NCBI GenBank assembly: GCA_022495005.1
Contig: JAGYXB010001948.1
Location: 434,001-498,000 of the forward strand
Direction of reading: 5' to 3'
Length of the DNA: 64,000 nucleotides
Origin: Rhyacophila brunnea
Lineage: Eukaryota; Arthropoda; Insecta; Trichoptera; Rhyacophilidae
Position numbers and translations under genes: made by a program. Below, piece by piece: positions 11,363 to 22,900 of this stretch. The notes under the pieces were generated by a model, which saw nothing but the letters and a program-made list of their open reading frames with translations, was not told the DNA's origin and made no database searches. How positions within the stretch are numbered: position 1 is the first letter of the stretch; the number at the start of each line of letters is the position of its first letter.

Positions 11363-11871
11363 GGCATAAAGCCCATTGACGCAGCGAGTGGGGCGCTCGC
11401 GCAAAATTTCTACAAGTGGCGCGTAAATCGTCGAAAATACAACGTAATCAAATACGCCAGCGCACATTGGATTTGACGACGCCTTGTGCCCGCGTGCCGC
11501 ATGAGTCACCGTTTTTTGCTTCTCAGCGATACGATTTAACGAAAATAGAATGGAGTCCATTCATTGAACACAGCAAGCAAAATCACGCTCCTCGAAGCGT
11601 CGTCGATAAGACGGGCGAGAAGCCATTATTAAGAACAGTGTACGCTTTGTTTAGTTATTGCGTGTCCGATATTTAATTACAAGCCCCGAGAAATAATATA
11701 ATATTTTTATTGCTTATGAGAGACGCTGTAATAATAATTATTTTGTGCTTCTTGGGCCCCTTATTACATAGGTGAAGGGTAATGCGCGGCAAGAGGCGTG
11801 TGATTATGGTTATGAATATACGCTTCTTACGCCGACTGCGCACGCTCGTCCGCCTTGATGGGCTTTATGCC
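11363..11871. mobile_element. Harbinger-like MITE nested in the 2.8-kb element
   Basis: The ends GGCATAAAGCCCAT and ATGGGCTTTATGCC are inverted repeats; both are flanked by TAA (11360-11362 and 11872-11874), a 3-bp TWA target duplication typical of PIF/Harbinger. The interior is GC-richer than its surroundings, so the open frames there are chance. Confidence 0.8.
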
Positions 11872-12539
11872 TAACATAAAATATCATCAATTTTGTTAAT
11901 AGTATCCATAATCCCTAACTTTTGATACTATTAGTTCGGAATTACCCCAAAAAAAGATAGTGGTTCTCAACATTTCAGTTAAGAACTTAGGATTAAAGGG
12001 ATTGTGGAACGGGATGGAGCAGAGCAGGTTTATTCCCGGTTGTTACTATCAGTTTTGTTCCCACCGGTGACAAATATTGAGAAAAAATATCCCAATTTGA
12101 CACAAGTACCTACCACCTTAAATCAATAAAATAAAGACGAGGAAAATCAAAGAAGGTGATAATTTTAAAAATCAATTTTTATTTGAGTCTACATTCTTAT
12201 TTGACTACCTTTATAGAACAATATTTTTTATAAAGATATCTTTTGTTTACTTACTGCTTTTTGCATAGCAAAATAAACATTCTTCATACCCATACAATTA
12301 AATTAGTCAACATTAAAAATGTTAAATCAAAGTCGGAACTTGTCTTTTTAATCATTTTCATCTACTTTTATGGCATAAACTTATAATTTATTCCTGCTAG
12401 CAAACCTAAAACTAAAATGCGGGCTACACTTAAAAAAATATAACAGAATTGCTTAAGACATGGTCTGAAAGCCTCACATATACATAATAATGATCTATTG
12501 GTTTGGTACGCAATCAGTCAAATTAAATTCTATCTTTAT

Positions 12540-13255
12540 CATTACATAAGTAATATTCTATTTCATCAGCACTTTTTTTTGTATATCTAACTTCTTCACT
12601 ATTAATGACTCTGGATCGTTGTCACTATCTTTTCTTTTGGTCGTAATAAAGGTTAGCTGCTGCTGTGGTCTCATAGTTTTTAAGAAGGTGATAGAGAAGT
12701 ATGTTTCCTCATGTTTTATTATTTCTTCTATGAACCCAATATAGTACCTCCATTTTTTCTGATGGAATATCTGACAAGCACTGAATCATTTAATTTGTAA
12801 TTTTCTTTCATGGCAGGGTCCTTTTCTTGAGTTTTGTATACTATATCTTTATTTTTCAGTTTTAGTAGCAGTTGTTCATCTTTGTCTTTTTCTTTTGAGT
12901 CTTCTCTAGTTGTCATATTTTTTCCTTTTATAAAAACATCAACGCTGTCTTTGTCATCTCTTTCAATGTGTCTTTTCTCTTCGTTTTTTTTTGTCTGTTT
13001 TATCCGCTTGATTTTCTTTACCTTTACTTTTTTTGCCAACACCTTTACTCTTAGTACAGAGAGAATTTGAATCGTTGTTGGTGAGTATCTTTTCTTCAGT
13101 TAAACGTTCACCATATTTCACATCTTTTGTTTTTTTTTTGTGACCTTGGTTCTTCCTTGTATATTTTTCAATCATCTTCAGAGTATTCATCCATCAATTC
13201 TTCAAAATCAAGATAATCTATAATATCAGCATTGCTATATTCGCTCATGATGTCG
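12540..13255 (-). pseudogene. Lysine-rich transposon protein, C-terminal part, frameshifted
   Basis: From an ATG near 13250 the minus strand reads MSEYSNADIIDYLDFEELMD and further acidic residues, then a long Lys/Asp-rich stretch (about 13190-12800), then NDSVLVRYSIRKN and, after a frameshift near 12733, RYYIGFIEEIIKHEETYFSI and a final Leu/Lys segment ending near 12560. The pattern 'D-x-VLVRF..K...YYVG-I-E' is typical of the C-terminus of insect transposon proteins of the DDE_1/pogo type (general knowledge; not database-checked). At least three frameshifts are needed to read through, so it is not functional. The DDE nuclease itself is not visible, so the element is internally deleted. Confidence 0.6.
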
Positions 13256-13902
13256 GATACACTAGTTATGCTGTTAAGTGAAGGCTGGCGTTACCGCACT
13301 TACCCAAGATTATAATAGGGCGTGCGATAGCTTCTTATTACGACGACGCTAAATTTACTTACTTTAATATTAATTTAATTAAGTATATTATGTACATCTA
13401 AATTAGATATAATTTTAGTTTCTTTACAGATAGAGAATCACTGCCAATTACTATGAAAAAGTTAAGTGGGCTATTGCGGAATGAATATATATCGGAATAA
13501 CCCCAAAGGGGTATTTCCGAAAAAAAATTAAAAACTCAGCTAGGACGTTGTGCTCCTCTCACAAATTCGTAAAAAACGATAATCTATCGTAAAAGCAATC
13601 ACTTATTCAAAGAACTTACCAGAATTCCGAGATATATAAGTTGGGGTAATTACGAATCAGCAAAAATGGCGCGAAAAACACTGTTGTTGACACTAGCGAC
13701 TAGCAACGACTTACGAGGCGATCACAATGAACATGGCTTCTAGACTAAATGTTGCCAATAGGAAAATATCGCTTCGATTGGTAGAATTTTTGAACTTTCG
13801 GAATATACCCATATTCGGAATTACCCCAATGCACCTTAATTAAATAGTAATTAAATGCTCCGCGGTGAAGAAATAACAGTAGAAAGTAGAGTTGTTAGAA
13901 TA

Positions 13903-14450
13903 TTTCTTCAGTATGACAAACGTCAAACACCGTATATTTTGAGGTTATGAATAATGACGCATGGGCTGTAGTATGCCCATAGGTGAAAAATATTGCGAGG
14001 CAAGAGAGATGCAAAAGAATTTACCCTCCTTAATGTTACCTACGACAAGCTGTTTCTCCGGTGTTATAGAACATGTGTATGTGTATCACCCTTTTGTAAT
14101 GTCTCTTTTAATTTATTATTGTTCAACAATAAGTCAAATGTTTCCTGGTTCATCCTCAAATAACTAAAAAACTTTTCATCGTATTGCCGAAATTCTTTGT
14201 AGGGAGGTTGAAACTCTCCAAGAGTACCTACTTCGAGATGAATTGACATTATGCACTCAACAAGTTCGAATTTGCGAATTTGCGACTTTCGAAATTTTAA
14301 ACTTAAATTCTCTGTGAGAAGTAGCTTTCTGGTTAGTTTTGAGAGTGACATCGTTGTTGACTTGAGCACTCCCAATGTCAAATGAATTTGTACCTAAGCA
14401 TGTAGCGTGCAACGTGGCAGTAGTGTTTTTAGTAGACAAGCATAGCACCT
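13903..14450 (-). pseudogene. PIF/Harbinger transposase N-terminal remnant
   Basis: On the minus strand at about 14250-14080 the frame reads LGEFQPPYKEFRQYDEKFFS, YLRMNQETFDLLLNNN, matching the N-terminal 'GEFHxLYxELRxxxEKFFxYFRMSxETFDxLL' pattern of Harbinger nucleases common in aphid genomes. The reading continues as a broken frame to about 13990 (an 'I-PEK-LVV' like stretch). The catalytic domain is not found. Next to it at 13903-13964 is the second copy of the segment seen at 10905-10966. Confidence 0.75.
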
Positions 14451-14499
14451 AGCTTAGCACTAGCGAAGCACCTACCTATGTAGCCGAAGCCTAACTTTT

Positions 14500-14545
14500 C
14501 ATCGGAATTTAGTTGGCGACCCATTGGTTGAGAACCCGTGTTCTA
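14500..14545 (-). repeat. hAT-type end fragment
   Basis: The minus strand reads CGGGTTCTCAACCAATGGGT then CGCC, the common hAT MITE end (GGTTCTCAA...GGGTCGC). No matching left end or TSD was identified. Confidence 0.5.
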
Positions 14546-14927
14546 AAGTTTAAAAAGAACTAAATATAATAATTATTAGCATGTCCTTCTGTGGCCTACC
14601 ATGGCTGTCGTAATGGTTTTACTTTCCAGATGTAATAATACAATATTATGTTCATTTGCTTCGCTTATAATGTATGCATTTTGTATTGTACGATGATATG
14701 GTTATGTAGAAAAAATAACTTGTGGCAGGATATCCTAACAAAGTAATAATTTATCATTTTTTTCGACCGTGTAAGTACCTACATAATAGTATAATGTAAG
14801 GATTATTATTGTCCAATATTGTAATATTTTCACGGAAATCTCATATCAGGAGGGATTCATTACAAATACCATGTTGTACGTATTATTTATTACATTTCAC
14901 CATATCGGAAAATTAATTAGAGATATA

Positions 14928-16137
14928 CGAAGGCAGTTCCATAAGTTCGCTGAATGGGACAGAAAGAAAAGAATATGCCTACCTATATATTTTTATTTTT
15001 CAATATAATCTCGGATCAGACATGAAATACTTAGAGCCATCGATTAATTTTTCTAAACCTTCATAAAAATAATTTTCCGATTTGCCTTCAAAATGCTCAT
15101 GCCAGTGTGCCACTGTAATGTGGATGAGACAATTCCTCGAAGCCGCATTTTCTCATAGCAGCCATTGCAATTTGAGCCTTGTGAATTAATAGGTGCGTTG
15201 TCATGAAGTAAGAACACACATTTTGTTATTTTGCCCCTCCTTTTTACTTTAATAGATTCTTTTAAGCGACTTAGAATATTAGCGTAGTACTGTCCTGTGA
15301 TGTTGGTGCCTTTTGGTTTATAATCTATCACAGGATTCCTTGTGAATCCCAAAACACTATTGCCATCACCTTCCCAGCCAATGGTACAACCTTAAACTTC
15401 TTGGTCGGGATGAACCACCCTTTTTATGCCACTGCATGGACTCCTGTTTTGAGTCAGGGTCATAATGATGAACCCATGTTTCATCTCTCTTGTTAATGAG
15501 TTCATCTTGATTGATGCCTTTACACAGCCTATTGGCAGCTTTAAAAACTGCTTAGAACATTCCACACGGTAACTTTTTTGATGTGGCATAAGTATTTGTG
15601 GCTCCCATCTTGCGCTTACCTTTGACATCCCAAGATTTTCGTATACAATTCTGGAAATTATTGTTTTGGATAGATTGAACCTTTCTGCGATATCGATTAG
15701 ATTTAGCCGACCATTTTCCATAAGGGCATCTTCGATTTTTAATACCATTTCATGTGTAGTGACGTCACTTGGCCTTCCACAACAGTCATCATCTTCTAAT
15801 GACTCCTCTACCTTGTTTAAACAAGTGTGACCATTTGTAAATCATGGTTTTACCACAACAAAGAGTGCCATAAATCAATTTTATTTCATTTTGGATGGTT
15901 TCCACACTTTTCCCCTGTTTTGTGAGGAATTTAATTACTCCACAGCGCTTAATATTTCACATTTTTTAAATTATGGTAGACTTGCACTTATTCTTTTGAA
16001 TATTGTAAGCGATTTAATAGAAGAATTAACTTGAAATTGCACTAGTATACCTAAAAAGGATTATTACCCAACAATAATTTTAACCCCAATACTTGCTACT
16101 TTCAACACCATTCCGCAAACTTATGGAACTCCCCTCA
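14928..16137 (-). mobile_element. Mariner-like element with TIRs and TA target
   Basis: The left end CGAAGGCAGTTCCATAAGTT and the right end read on the minus strand TGAGGGGAGTTCCATAAGTT form inverted repeats of about 25 bp; TA flanks both (14926-14927, 16138-16139). The 1210-bp length fits a mariner of about 1.3 kb with small deletions. The minus-strand transposase is decayed. Confidence 0.93.
15053..15960 (-). pseudogene. Mariner transposase pseudogene
   Basis: Read on the minus strand, the remnant starts near 15960 with the helix-turn-helix segment (CGVIKFLTKQGKSVETIQNE), then the second helix-turn-helix (LNLIDIAERFNLSKTIISRI), the linker KVSARWEPQILMPHQKSYRV ECSKQFL, the first catalytic region RDETWVHHYD near 15475 and the second catalytic region FLLHDNAP near 15205. 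This order is diagnostic of mariner (DD34D) transposases, which are about 345 residues. Frameshifts near 15790 and 15400 and stops break the frame; the C-terminus ends in an in-frame stop near 15053. It cannot encode an active enzyme. Confidence 0.92.
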
Positions 16138-16139
16138 TA

Positions 16140-16600
16140 TGTATGTACCTACTAGGTATCATAATATCATGAATATTATCATGTGAATCATCTGTCCACC
16201 TTAAATTTTAATGCATAACTTGTAATAGGTACTAGTATGTCAAGATGTAGCATCATTATCATTATGTTTTAATTATGTATGTCTAGTAATTTAACATGGC
16301 TTTACACAAGTATCTTATCAAGATCATTATTGAATTTGTCATTTAGTATGACATCACAGTTTTTTGTTTCCATCTCAAATATTGTCTTGTTTATACAGAT
16401 ATAATCAAAGATATAAATATTCCAGAACGTTTTGTGTACCTATTCTTTATATACAAACAAAAAATAGCTATATTTTGGAAATTATGGTGTCCTTATTATG
16501 CAGTATACAGAAAAAGATTGATTAAAATGTAATTGTAGAAATGTAAATTTTGCCGGTTAACATTTTTTATTATTATCATCGATATCAAAAACTATTGCGG
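16140..16600. other. Intergenic, nothing recognised
   Basis: AT-rich DNA without supported exon between the mariner element and the LINE tail. Confidence 0.4.
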
Positions 16601-16800
16601 GTCTTGACCACCCCCAAGAAAAGTCTCCACTCACACCTGTCTGCTGCAAGCTACTTCCACTACCTTAGCATCAAGGATTTTCCGTCTAGTCCTACACAGT
16701 TTAGGTCTCCCGACCTTCCTTTCCCTTCCAGTCTATTGAAGAGGAGCCTTTTGAGTGGTTCGATATCTTCCAACCTTGAGCCATGGCCTATCTTATGTAA
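16600..16800 (-). mobile_element. LINE C-terminal coding remnant
   Basis: The minus strand reads, with frameshifts, GKGRSGDLN/GRPKLC then RRKILDAKVVEVACSRQ and WRLFLGVVKTR. This matches the 'RxxGRPKxRW...A-DRxxWRxxLxEVKAH' tail of insect LINE polyproteins. The plus-strand open frame here is its shadow. It lies just upstream of the second exon of the CoA-transferase gene. Confidence 0.6.
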
Positions 16801-16951
16801 TCAGTAGACTTGTACATGTGAGGCGATAGAGGGATCATTCTTACGCATACAGATAATATAGTTTGTGTTTATACCTACCTCAACACATTCCATCTTCGCA
16901 TATATTTTCGTTTCATACATCTGTTAATGTTGTATATATTTTTATCTTCAG

Positions 16952-19900
16952 GTCAGACAGTATTCGCTCAAGGAGCGGCTGCGACTCCTCAGCATTTGTT
17001 GGCAGCCATGACAGAGCAGGGAAAATCAGCCGGACTGAAAGGCATCACTGTCTGCCACATGCACACCGAGGGGAAAGCGCCTTATACCGAGCCAGACTGT
17101 GAAGGAATCTTCAGGTTTGTGCTGTATTCACCTAAGCGTACCACATTCTTTCATGTCGTCAAATCTAAAAAATACTTATGAAGTGGCAGAAAATATTAAT
17201 ATATATAGTAGAAAATAAAAAAATTGTGATGAATAATATAAAAATCACTTATTCTGTATAGCTCCTTCAGCCAAACCTGTAAATATTTAAAAATCATTGA
17301 TCCATTCTATAAAAAGGTTGAATGTTGTTAAGAATTGCTCTTGTTTGCATTACGAGCGATTACAGTTTCAAGATATGTATTATACATTCCATAGATAGTC
17401 TTTCTCTGTTCATTATCAATAATTCTACAATTCAGTTTATCAGTGACATGCTATGCTGCCTTGCTTTGTTGTGACACCAATTTTATGTGCTCCAGTATGA
17501 ATACTAAATAATATGCGGGCTATCTCTTATTGGTATTCATTGAATATATACATTTACTACATTCATTGACAAGTATGTTCATAAATTAACTATCAAGACA
17601 CACATTACAAAGCTGTTTATCTTATGTAAGAAAATATACAGGCTTTTACTGAAATTACATAAACAACAAAATAATTCCAGGTCATTGTCTACATTCATGG
17701 GTGGGAATGTCCGAAAAGCAGTAGCCGAAGGCCGGGGTGATTGCATTCCAATCTTTCTACATGAAATTCCACAACTCTTCCATAGAAAAATTGTCAAACC
17801 CGACATTGCTCTAGTACAGGTATATTATTTTCTACACCTTCACATAAGAAAGATTTTAATTAAATTTTTTGTTTTAGTATTTTTACCCATTAAGCATTCG
17901 GTATAATACTAATCTTGCCAAACTTTACTGACCACTATGCGTCCAAGGTTTTATTTCAAATTCCATTAATATTATCAATCAACTTTTTTTAAATTTTGAA
18001 TCAAGGCATTAAAAATAGGTAAGTACTTATATCAAGAAGGTTAGAATTTTCAGGATATTCAACAAAATATAACATTTCCATGGAATCATAATTAAATGCG
18101 GCTGATATACACTACATGGTTAAAATGATAGATCCCATCGTTGTATTAGTTTGAAACCTTTAATAAAGTTGTTTTCTACCACGTATATATATACTGTTTT
18201 TGAAAATCATGACAACTCAACTTAGGCGGATTCAAAAATACTTTCAAAAATATAATATGGACAAGTTCACTAGGATGAGGGTAGGTAACTGTGTACTGTA
18301 CGACAACATTATTTAGACGACAACAGGAAGTCGCCCTTGTCGCGTATAGTATATTTCTCAGTGTTGTCATTTTTTGAGAAAACAAATCCTGCGAAATTAG
18401 GTTTTTAATTTATATCAATTCTATTCTCAGTAAGTAATTAATTATTTAGAAGTCTAATTATTGTTCGAAGTATCAATAGAAAAATTATTTCAAATAATTT
18501 CACCTCTTAATTATTACTACTATATTAGGTTAATTAATACAGCTTAATTATTGAATTTGGAAGGAAATATATCATTGAACCCACATTAACTGATAATATT
18601 GCTGCAGGTATTTATTAATTGAATAATTGGGAGAACACAAATTATGACTAAATAAGTAGAAGTGAAATATATAACATATTCAATATTATTTTGAGGACCC
18701 AATCATATTTTTTTATAATTTACAAATGATGTCTTTTATATCGTATTTTTAGTAAAATTGTAAAAGTGTTTAGTAAAAAAAAAAACACATAGGTACTGTG
18801 AAAATAATTTTCTATAAATTAAATTATGTCCACCTAACATTATAAATTATAAAACAATATGTACCTACTTATCGGTTTAAAAATACAAGGACAGTTATTT
18901 ATTTTAACGCTATGGTAGTTGTATTCATATCGTCATGGTAGTCTCCAGATTTTGATTGAGATTTAAATACTACCAATCTATTATTAATAAACCCATTTCC
19001 ACTCCCAGCATGTATTATGCATAATCGAAAACCAGCAGATTCCGGTTTCAAAACTCCTCTAATATTATCACTATGCCAACATTTCTTCATAACATAGGAT
19101 GCGTGCACGAATGTTTCATCCACATAGAACACAGGACGATTATCACCAAGTCGATTATTTCGCATAGTGTTGAGATATCTACCTCTCCAGGCAACTATGT
19201 CGTGTCTCTCTATGATAACATTTCTTTTAGAAAGGCTTTTTTTAAATTTAAACCCTAGCTTATGTAGCCATCGCCGTAAAAATTCTTTGTTTCCTGAAAG
19301 TCCATGCACTCTATTAAAGAAACCAGTAAGTTTTGCAGCGTCGGAACTTGTTTGCCGACAGTATAAAACTACTGCACTTTTTGTCGTATGGTACATAGGT
19401 CCATACTGTTTTATTTTTTCCTCGGCGTTTTTTTCCAGGCGTTACGATTTTTGAAGAGGAGGCACTCGCTGTAGTCATTTCTTTCTTGATTCTAGAAACT
19501 GTCCTTGGGGATATTCCTGTAAATTAATGATACACTTCATATAAGTATCTACATAATTTTACATCTCCGTAATAATTGATTTAATGACAATAATGTTTAT
19601 TCTTGAAAATATTCTTCTTGCCAATTTATTATTACACTGCCAGTGTACTTAAATGATCAATTATACTTAATTATTATACGTCTAAAAATATTATTAAAAT
19701 AGATTACGAATACACACAACTACGTTAAAGTTCCCACCACCACCCGTCATATTATATACACAGCCGTGGATATGCACGGCCGCTTTCTATGACGCTTTAA
19801 CTATATAATATACAAACATATTTCCCAGTATTTGGGGAAATATTTCTAGTATAACAACACTGAATTTTGACATACCTGACAATGACCACAACCCGTGATA

Positions 19901-22900
19901 TGGTATTGTATAGGCTCGCGTTCTAAATGCGACTCTTTTTTTCTTCACAATAAATCAAAAGTTTACTAATAATAATTCGAACATAACTTCGTATTGTTTT
20001 AGACATCTTTTGAATATAAAAAGCTTCAAATTACGTAAATTGATAGATGCGTCCAATATGACTGTCAAAAATGTAATGAATAATTTGGGGGCGTTCCTTA
20101 TTTGAAACCGGAAGTTCGATCGTAGTTCACAGTTTTGCCACGTAGCCAAGATGAAGTTGCCGGATAATAGTTTGATTTTGGAATTTAAGATGATGTATAG
20201 TAAACAACAGGCTCACCCAGTGACGGCCTGTTGGGGTAAGCAGGCCATGCTCTGATTAGGGTGGCACTTTAGAAGATGCAGGAAACAGGGAAGGAAAGAG
20301 AATAATTCAATTTTTGATTTTTTTCATCCGCGGCGCTAACAAGTTAAGCCTACTGTAAGCGCATCATTAGTAATGCGTTTTAAAGCTTTTCATTTTTGTT
20401 CATTTAGGATAGCTGAGAAAACACTAAAATACACTATGTAGGCAGGTAAATGTATTTTCAAACAATTTCAGACTAAAAATGAAAGTGGGCAGCATTAGAT
20501 TCTGTTTAAGGCTAGCATTACATTAATGGCAGGGTTCGAAATAGACCTGAATGCACCGGAGCGCCGTTCCGACTCGTGAAGTTTGTAAAATTAACGCTTC
20601 GCCTCATGGAAAAAATATTTTGACCGTCCGAGCTAGATTGGACATGTAATAGAAAATCTAACACACTTATTTTCATAAAATACACATAAAATTTGATATC
20701 TTAGTAAATATGTTTAGACAATAAAATTGTCAAGCGCTCCGGTTTGTAAACTTTTCCATTTCGACCGCTGATTAATGGGCACACTCATCCCACTAACTGG
20801 TATTTTTTAGGGCGCCATGAAAAAATGTTTATACATTTAGATTGTCATGAAATGAAAAAGTTTAAAAACCACTGCTCTAATCCATAGTTGATCTCTTGGA
20901 ATCCTAAAAATGTGACATAATATTAATAATCAGTTTTAACTTAGAAACAATATTTCTTTGTAATTATGAATTTATTAGATTTTATTTGCTCAATCAATCA
21001 ATGTGGATTTATAGCATCCTGTCAACTTTAGCATATATGTATGTAGGTACATATTTTTAAATGCATAATATCGTGGTTGTTTTATGGTATTATATCGTGA
21101 ACGTTTTACGCAAAACGTAAATCAGTTAATATTGACTTAAAGATCATAGTAACAGTTAAAAAATAAAAATGGCAAACCAATCGATCTAATTGAGCTACCG
21201 TATAAAAATACTTATTGGTAATAAATAAACATAGAGTGAAACAAAGCTAGTTTATAATATATTTTTATGTAAAACTTAAAAGAAAAGCAACCACAAAACA
21301 AATTAAATTACTTGTGAAAAGTAACTTTCTCTGTAACGTTTTCCTTCGAATAAACAAACGAAATATTTGAATAACTATTAAAAAGAATGAAATACATGAG
21401 ATATCCTTATGGTGTGATTTTACTTGCGTGATGATTGCGTGCGAAGATCACAGTGGAGTTTTTCACTTATTTGATCATCGCACTGCATTTATTCAATTCA
21501 ATTGCTTAAAGTAATATAAATACAGAATTAATATTACAAGATAAAAAGAACTTTTTATATACAACGTTTTTAAATTTTCTGTTGAATCATATAAACTTGA
21601 CTTGACTAGCTTAAACAATCAAAAAAAATTGTATTTGATAGAAATAATACTGAAATGTCATTTTGACACTAATATTGATTTCCATAGTAACGCACGCATA
21701 TATTAATAATTTAGTTGTGCAACCAATAATAGTGGATTGGATTACAGAATTCTACCGAAATAACTTTTCATACAAAACAATTAAGTGAAAATGAATTTAA
21801 TTCTACTTAAAAATGGCTAAAAGTATAAAAAACTGCATTGGCATCGTGTTCTGGTATATTCTAAAAGTTTCAAATGTCCAGCTAGTCGGGAAGTTAGTTA
21901 AAAATCTATTGCAAGATTTGTACCGGACAAATAACCACCGGACAAACAACCACCAGACAAATAAGAATACGACCTAATAAAAACGTAAAATAGAAAAATA
22001 ATATATACCCAAATGATCCTATTTATCTCAAATCTAATATTTCTTGTTGGATTTTTTATAACATCCACTTTTAACTCGATCTGACTGAGAGTCCTTAACT
22101 GAAATATTTCCATGGAGTTTAGAAACGAAGACATCGGATTGGTTCATTTTTGACCTATTATGGTCTCTATATGTACTGGAATTATGGGATACTGATTTTT
22201 TATTAGCGTGTCATCGTATAAGGGAAATCGACCACTCTGATGATTGCATTGCCATATTTCAGCAAAAATGCACAAAATTGTGATGATCACATGCGATCAC
22301 TGACGCACAAGTAAAATCACACACTACAGACATGAAATTGAAACTTATATTATATAGTATATTATAAATTGCTTTAATGCTATTATAATTGCACCAGTGA
22401 TTTCATCTACAGGTTTCCCCTCCAGATGCTCACGGTTACTGCAGCTTGGGTACATCTGTGGACTGTGTTAGGGCCGGATTAGTAAATTCAAAGATTATTA
22501 TAGGTAAGTGCGATAGTAATTCCATTGAATAATATTTAATAATTGCATCCAAGTTCTGTCAGTGATTAGATTGTATCATATATTTTTTTAATATGATTCG
22601 GAAATAATTATGGTTTTCAAACAAAGATGAATTAAGTAACAAAAAAAAATTTTGGTTTTACAATTTGAGTTATTTATGATGACGGATTTTTTGACATGTT
22701 AAGAAATAATAGCCTCTCCTGACAATTGACCTCCCGGAGAGATTATTGTAGCAGTCGTGTTTACTGTTAACATGAAATTTAGCACCTAAGAAGTTTGTGC
22801 CCATTATTTATTACTATCGCAATATTGTATGCATGCAGATGTTACATGTTTTATAATAATGGTGTATTCCGGACATATATTAATTATATTTAAACTAATT

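Larger units (their letters stand above)
11036..13836 (-). mobile_element. 2.8-kb TIR transposon with GGGGTAATTCCGA repeats, TA target
   Basis: Perfect 22-bp terminal inverted repeats (AGGTGCATTGGGGTAATTCC then GA) lie at 11036-11057 and 13815-13836, each flanked by TA, the target duplication of Tc1/mariner/pogo elements. The inner part of the TIR recurs inside near both ends: about 11274 (CTTGGGGTAATTCCGAAAT), 11937 (TTCGGAATTACCCCAA), 13492 (CGGAATAACCCCAAAGG) and 13635 (TTGGGGTAATTACGAAT), looking like multiple transposase-binding sites. It carries a minus-strand lysine-rich gene remnant (12540-13255) and a nested Harbinger-like MITE (11363-11871). Assignment to pogo/Tigger is an inference from the TA target and the C-terminal protein pattern. 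Confidence 0.88.
17820..22412 (+). other. CoA-transferase intron loaded with transposons
   Basis: This 4.6-kb intron between exons 2 and 3 of those visible holds the IS630/Tc1-like element (18796-20170), a hAT MITE (20530-20770) and most of a TIR element (21407-22326). The stretch 17820-18790 shows nothing recognisable. A further hAT-like right end (AAAAGTTTAAAAACCACTG) ends at about 20876. Confidence 0.7.

Noticed and set aside
11330..11676. Open frames on both strands in a GC-rich patch
   Set aside because: They lie inside the Harbinger-like MITE with TAA duplications and match no protein pattern.
3215..19800. Similarity between about 3215-3270 and 19730-19790 (TTCCCACC...CAGCC...ACGCGGCCG)
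   Set aside because: Only short GC-rich words are shared; too weak to call a repeat family by eye.
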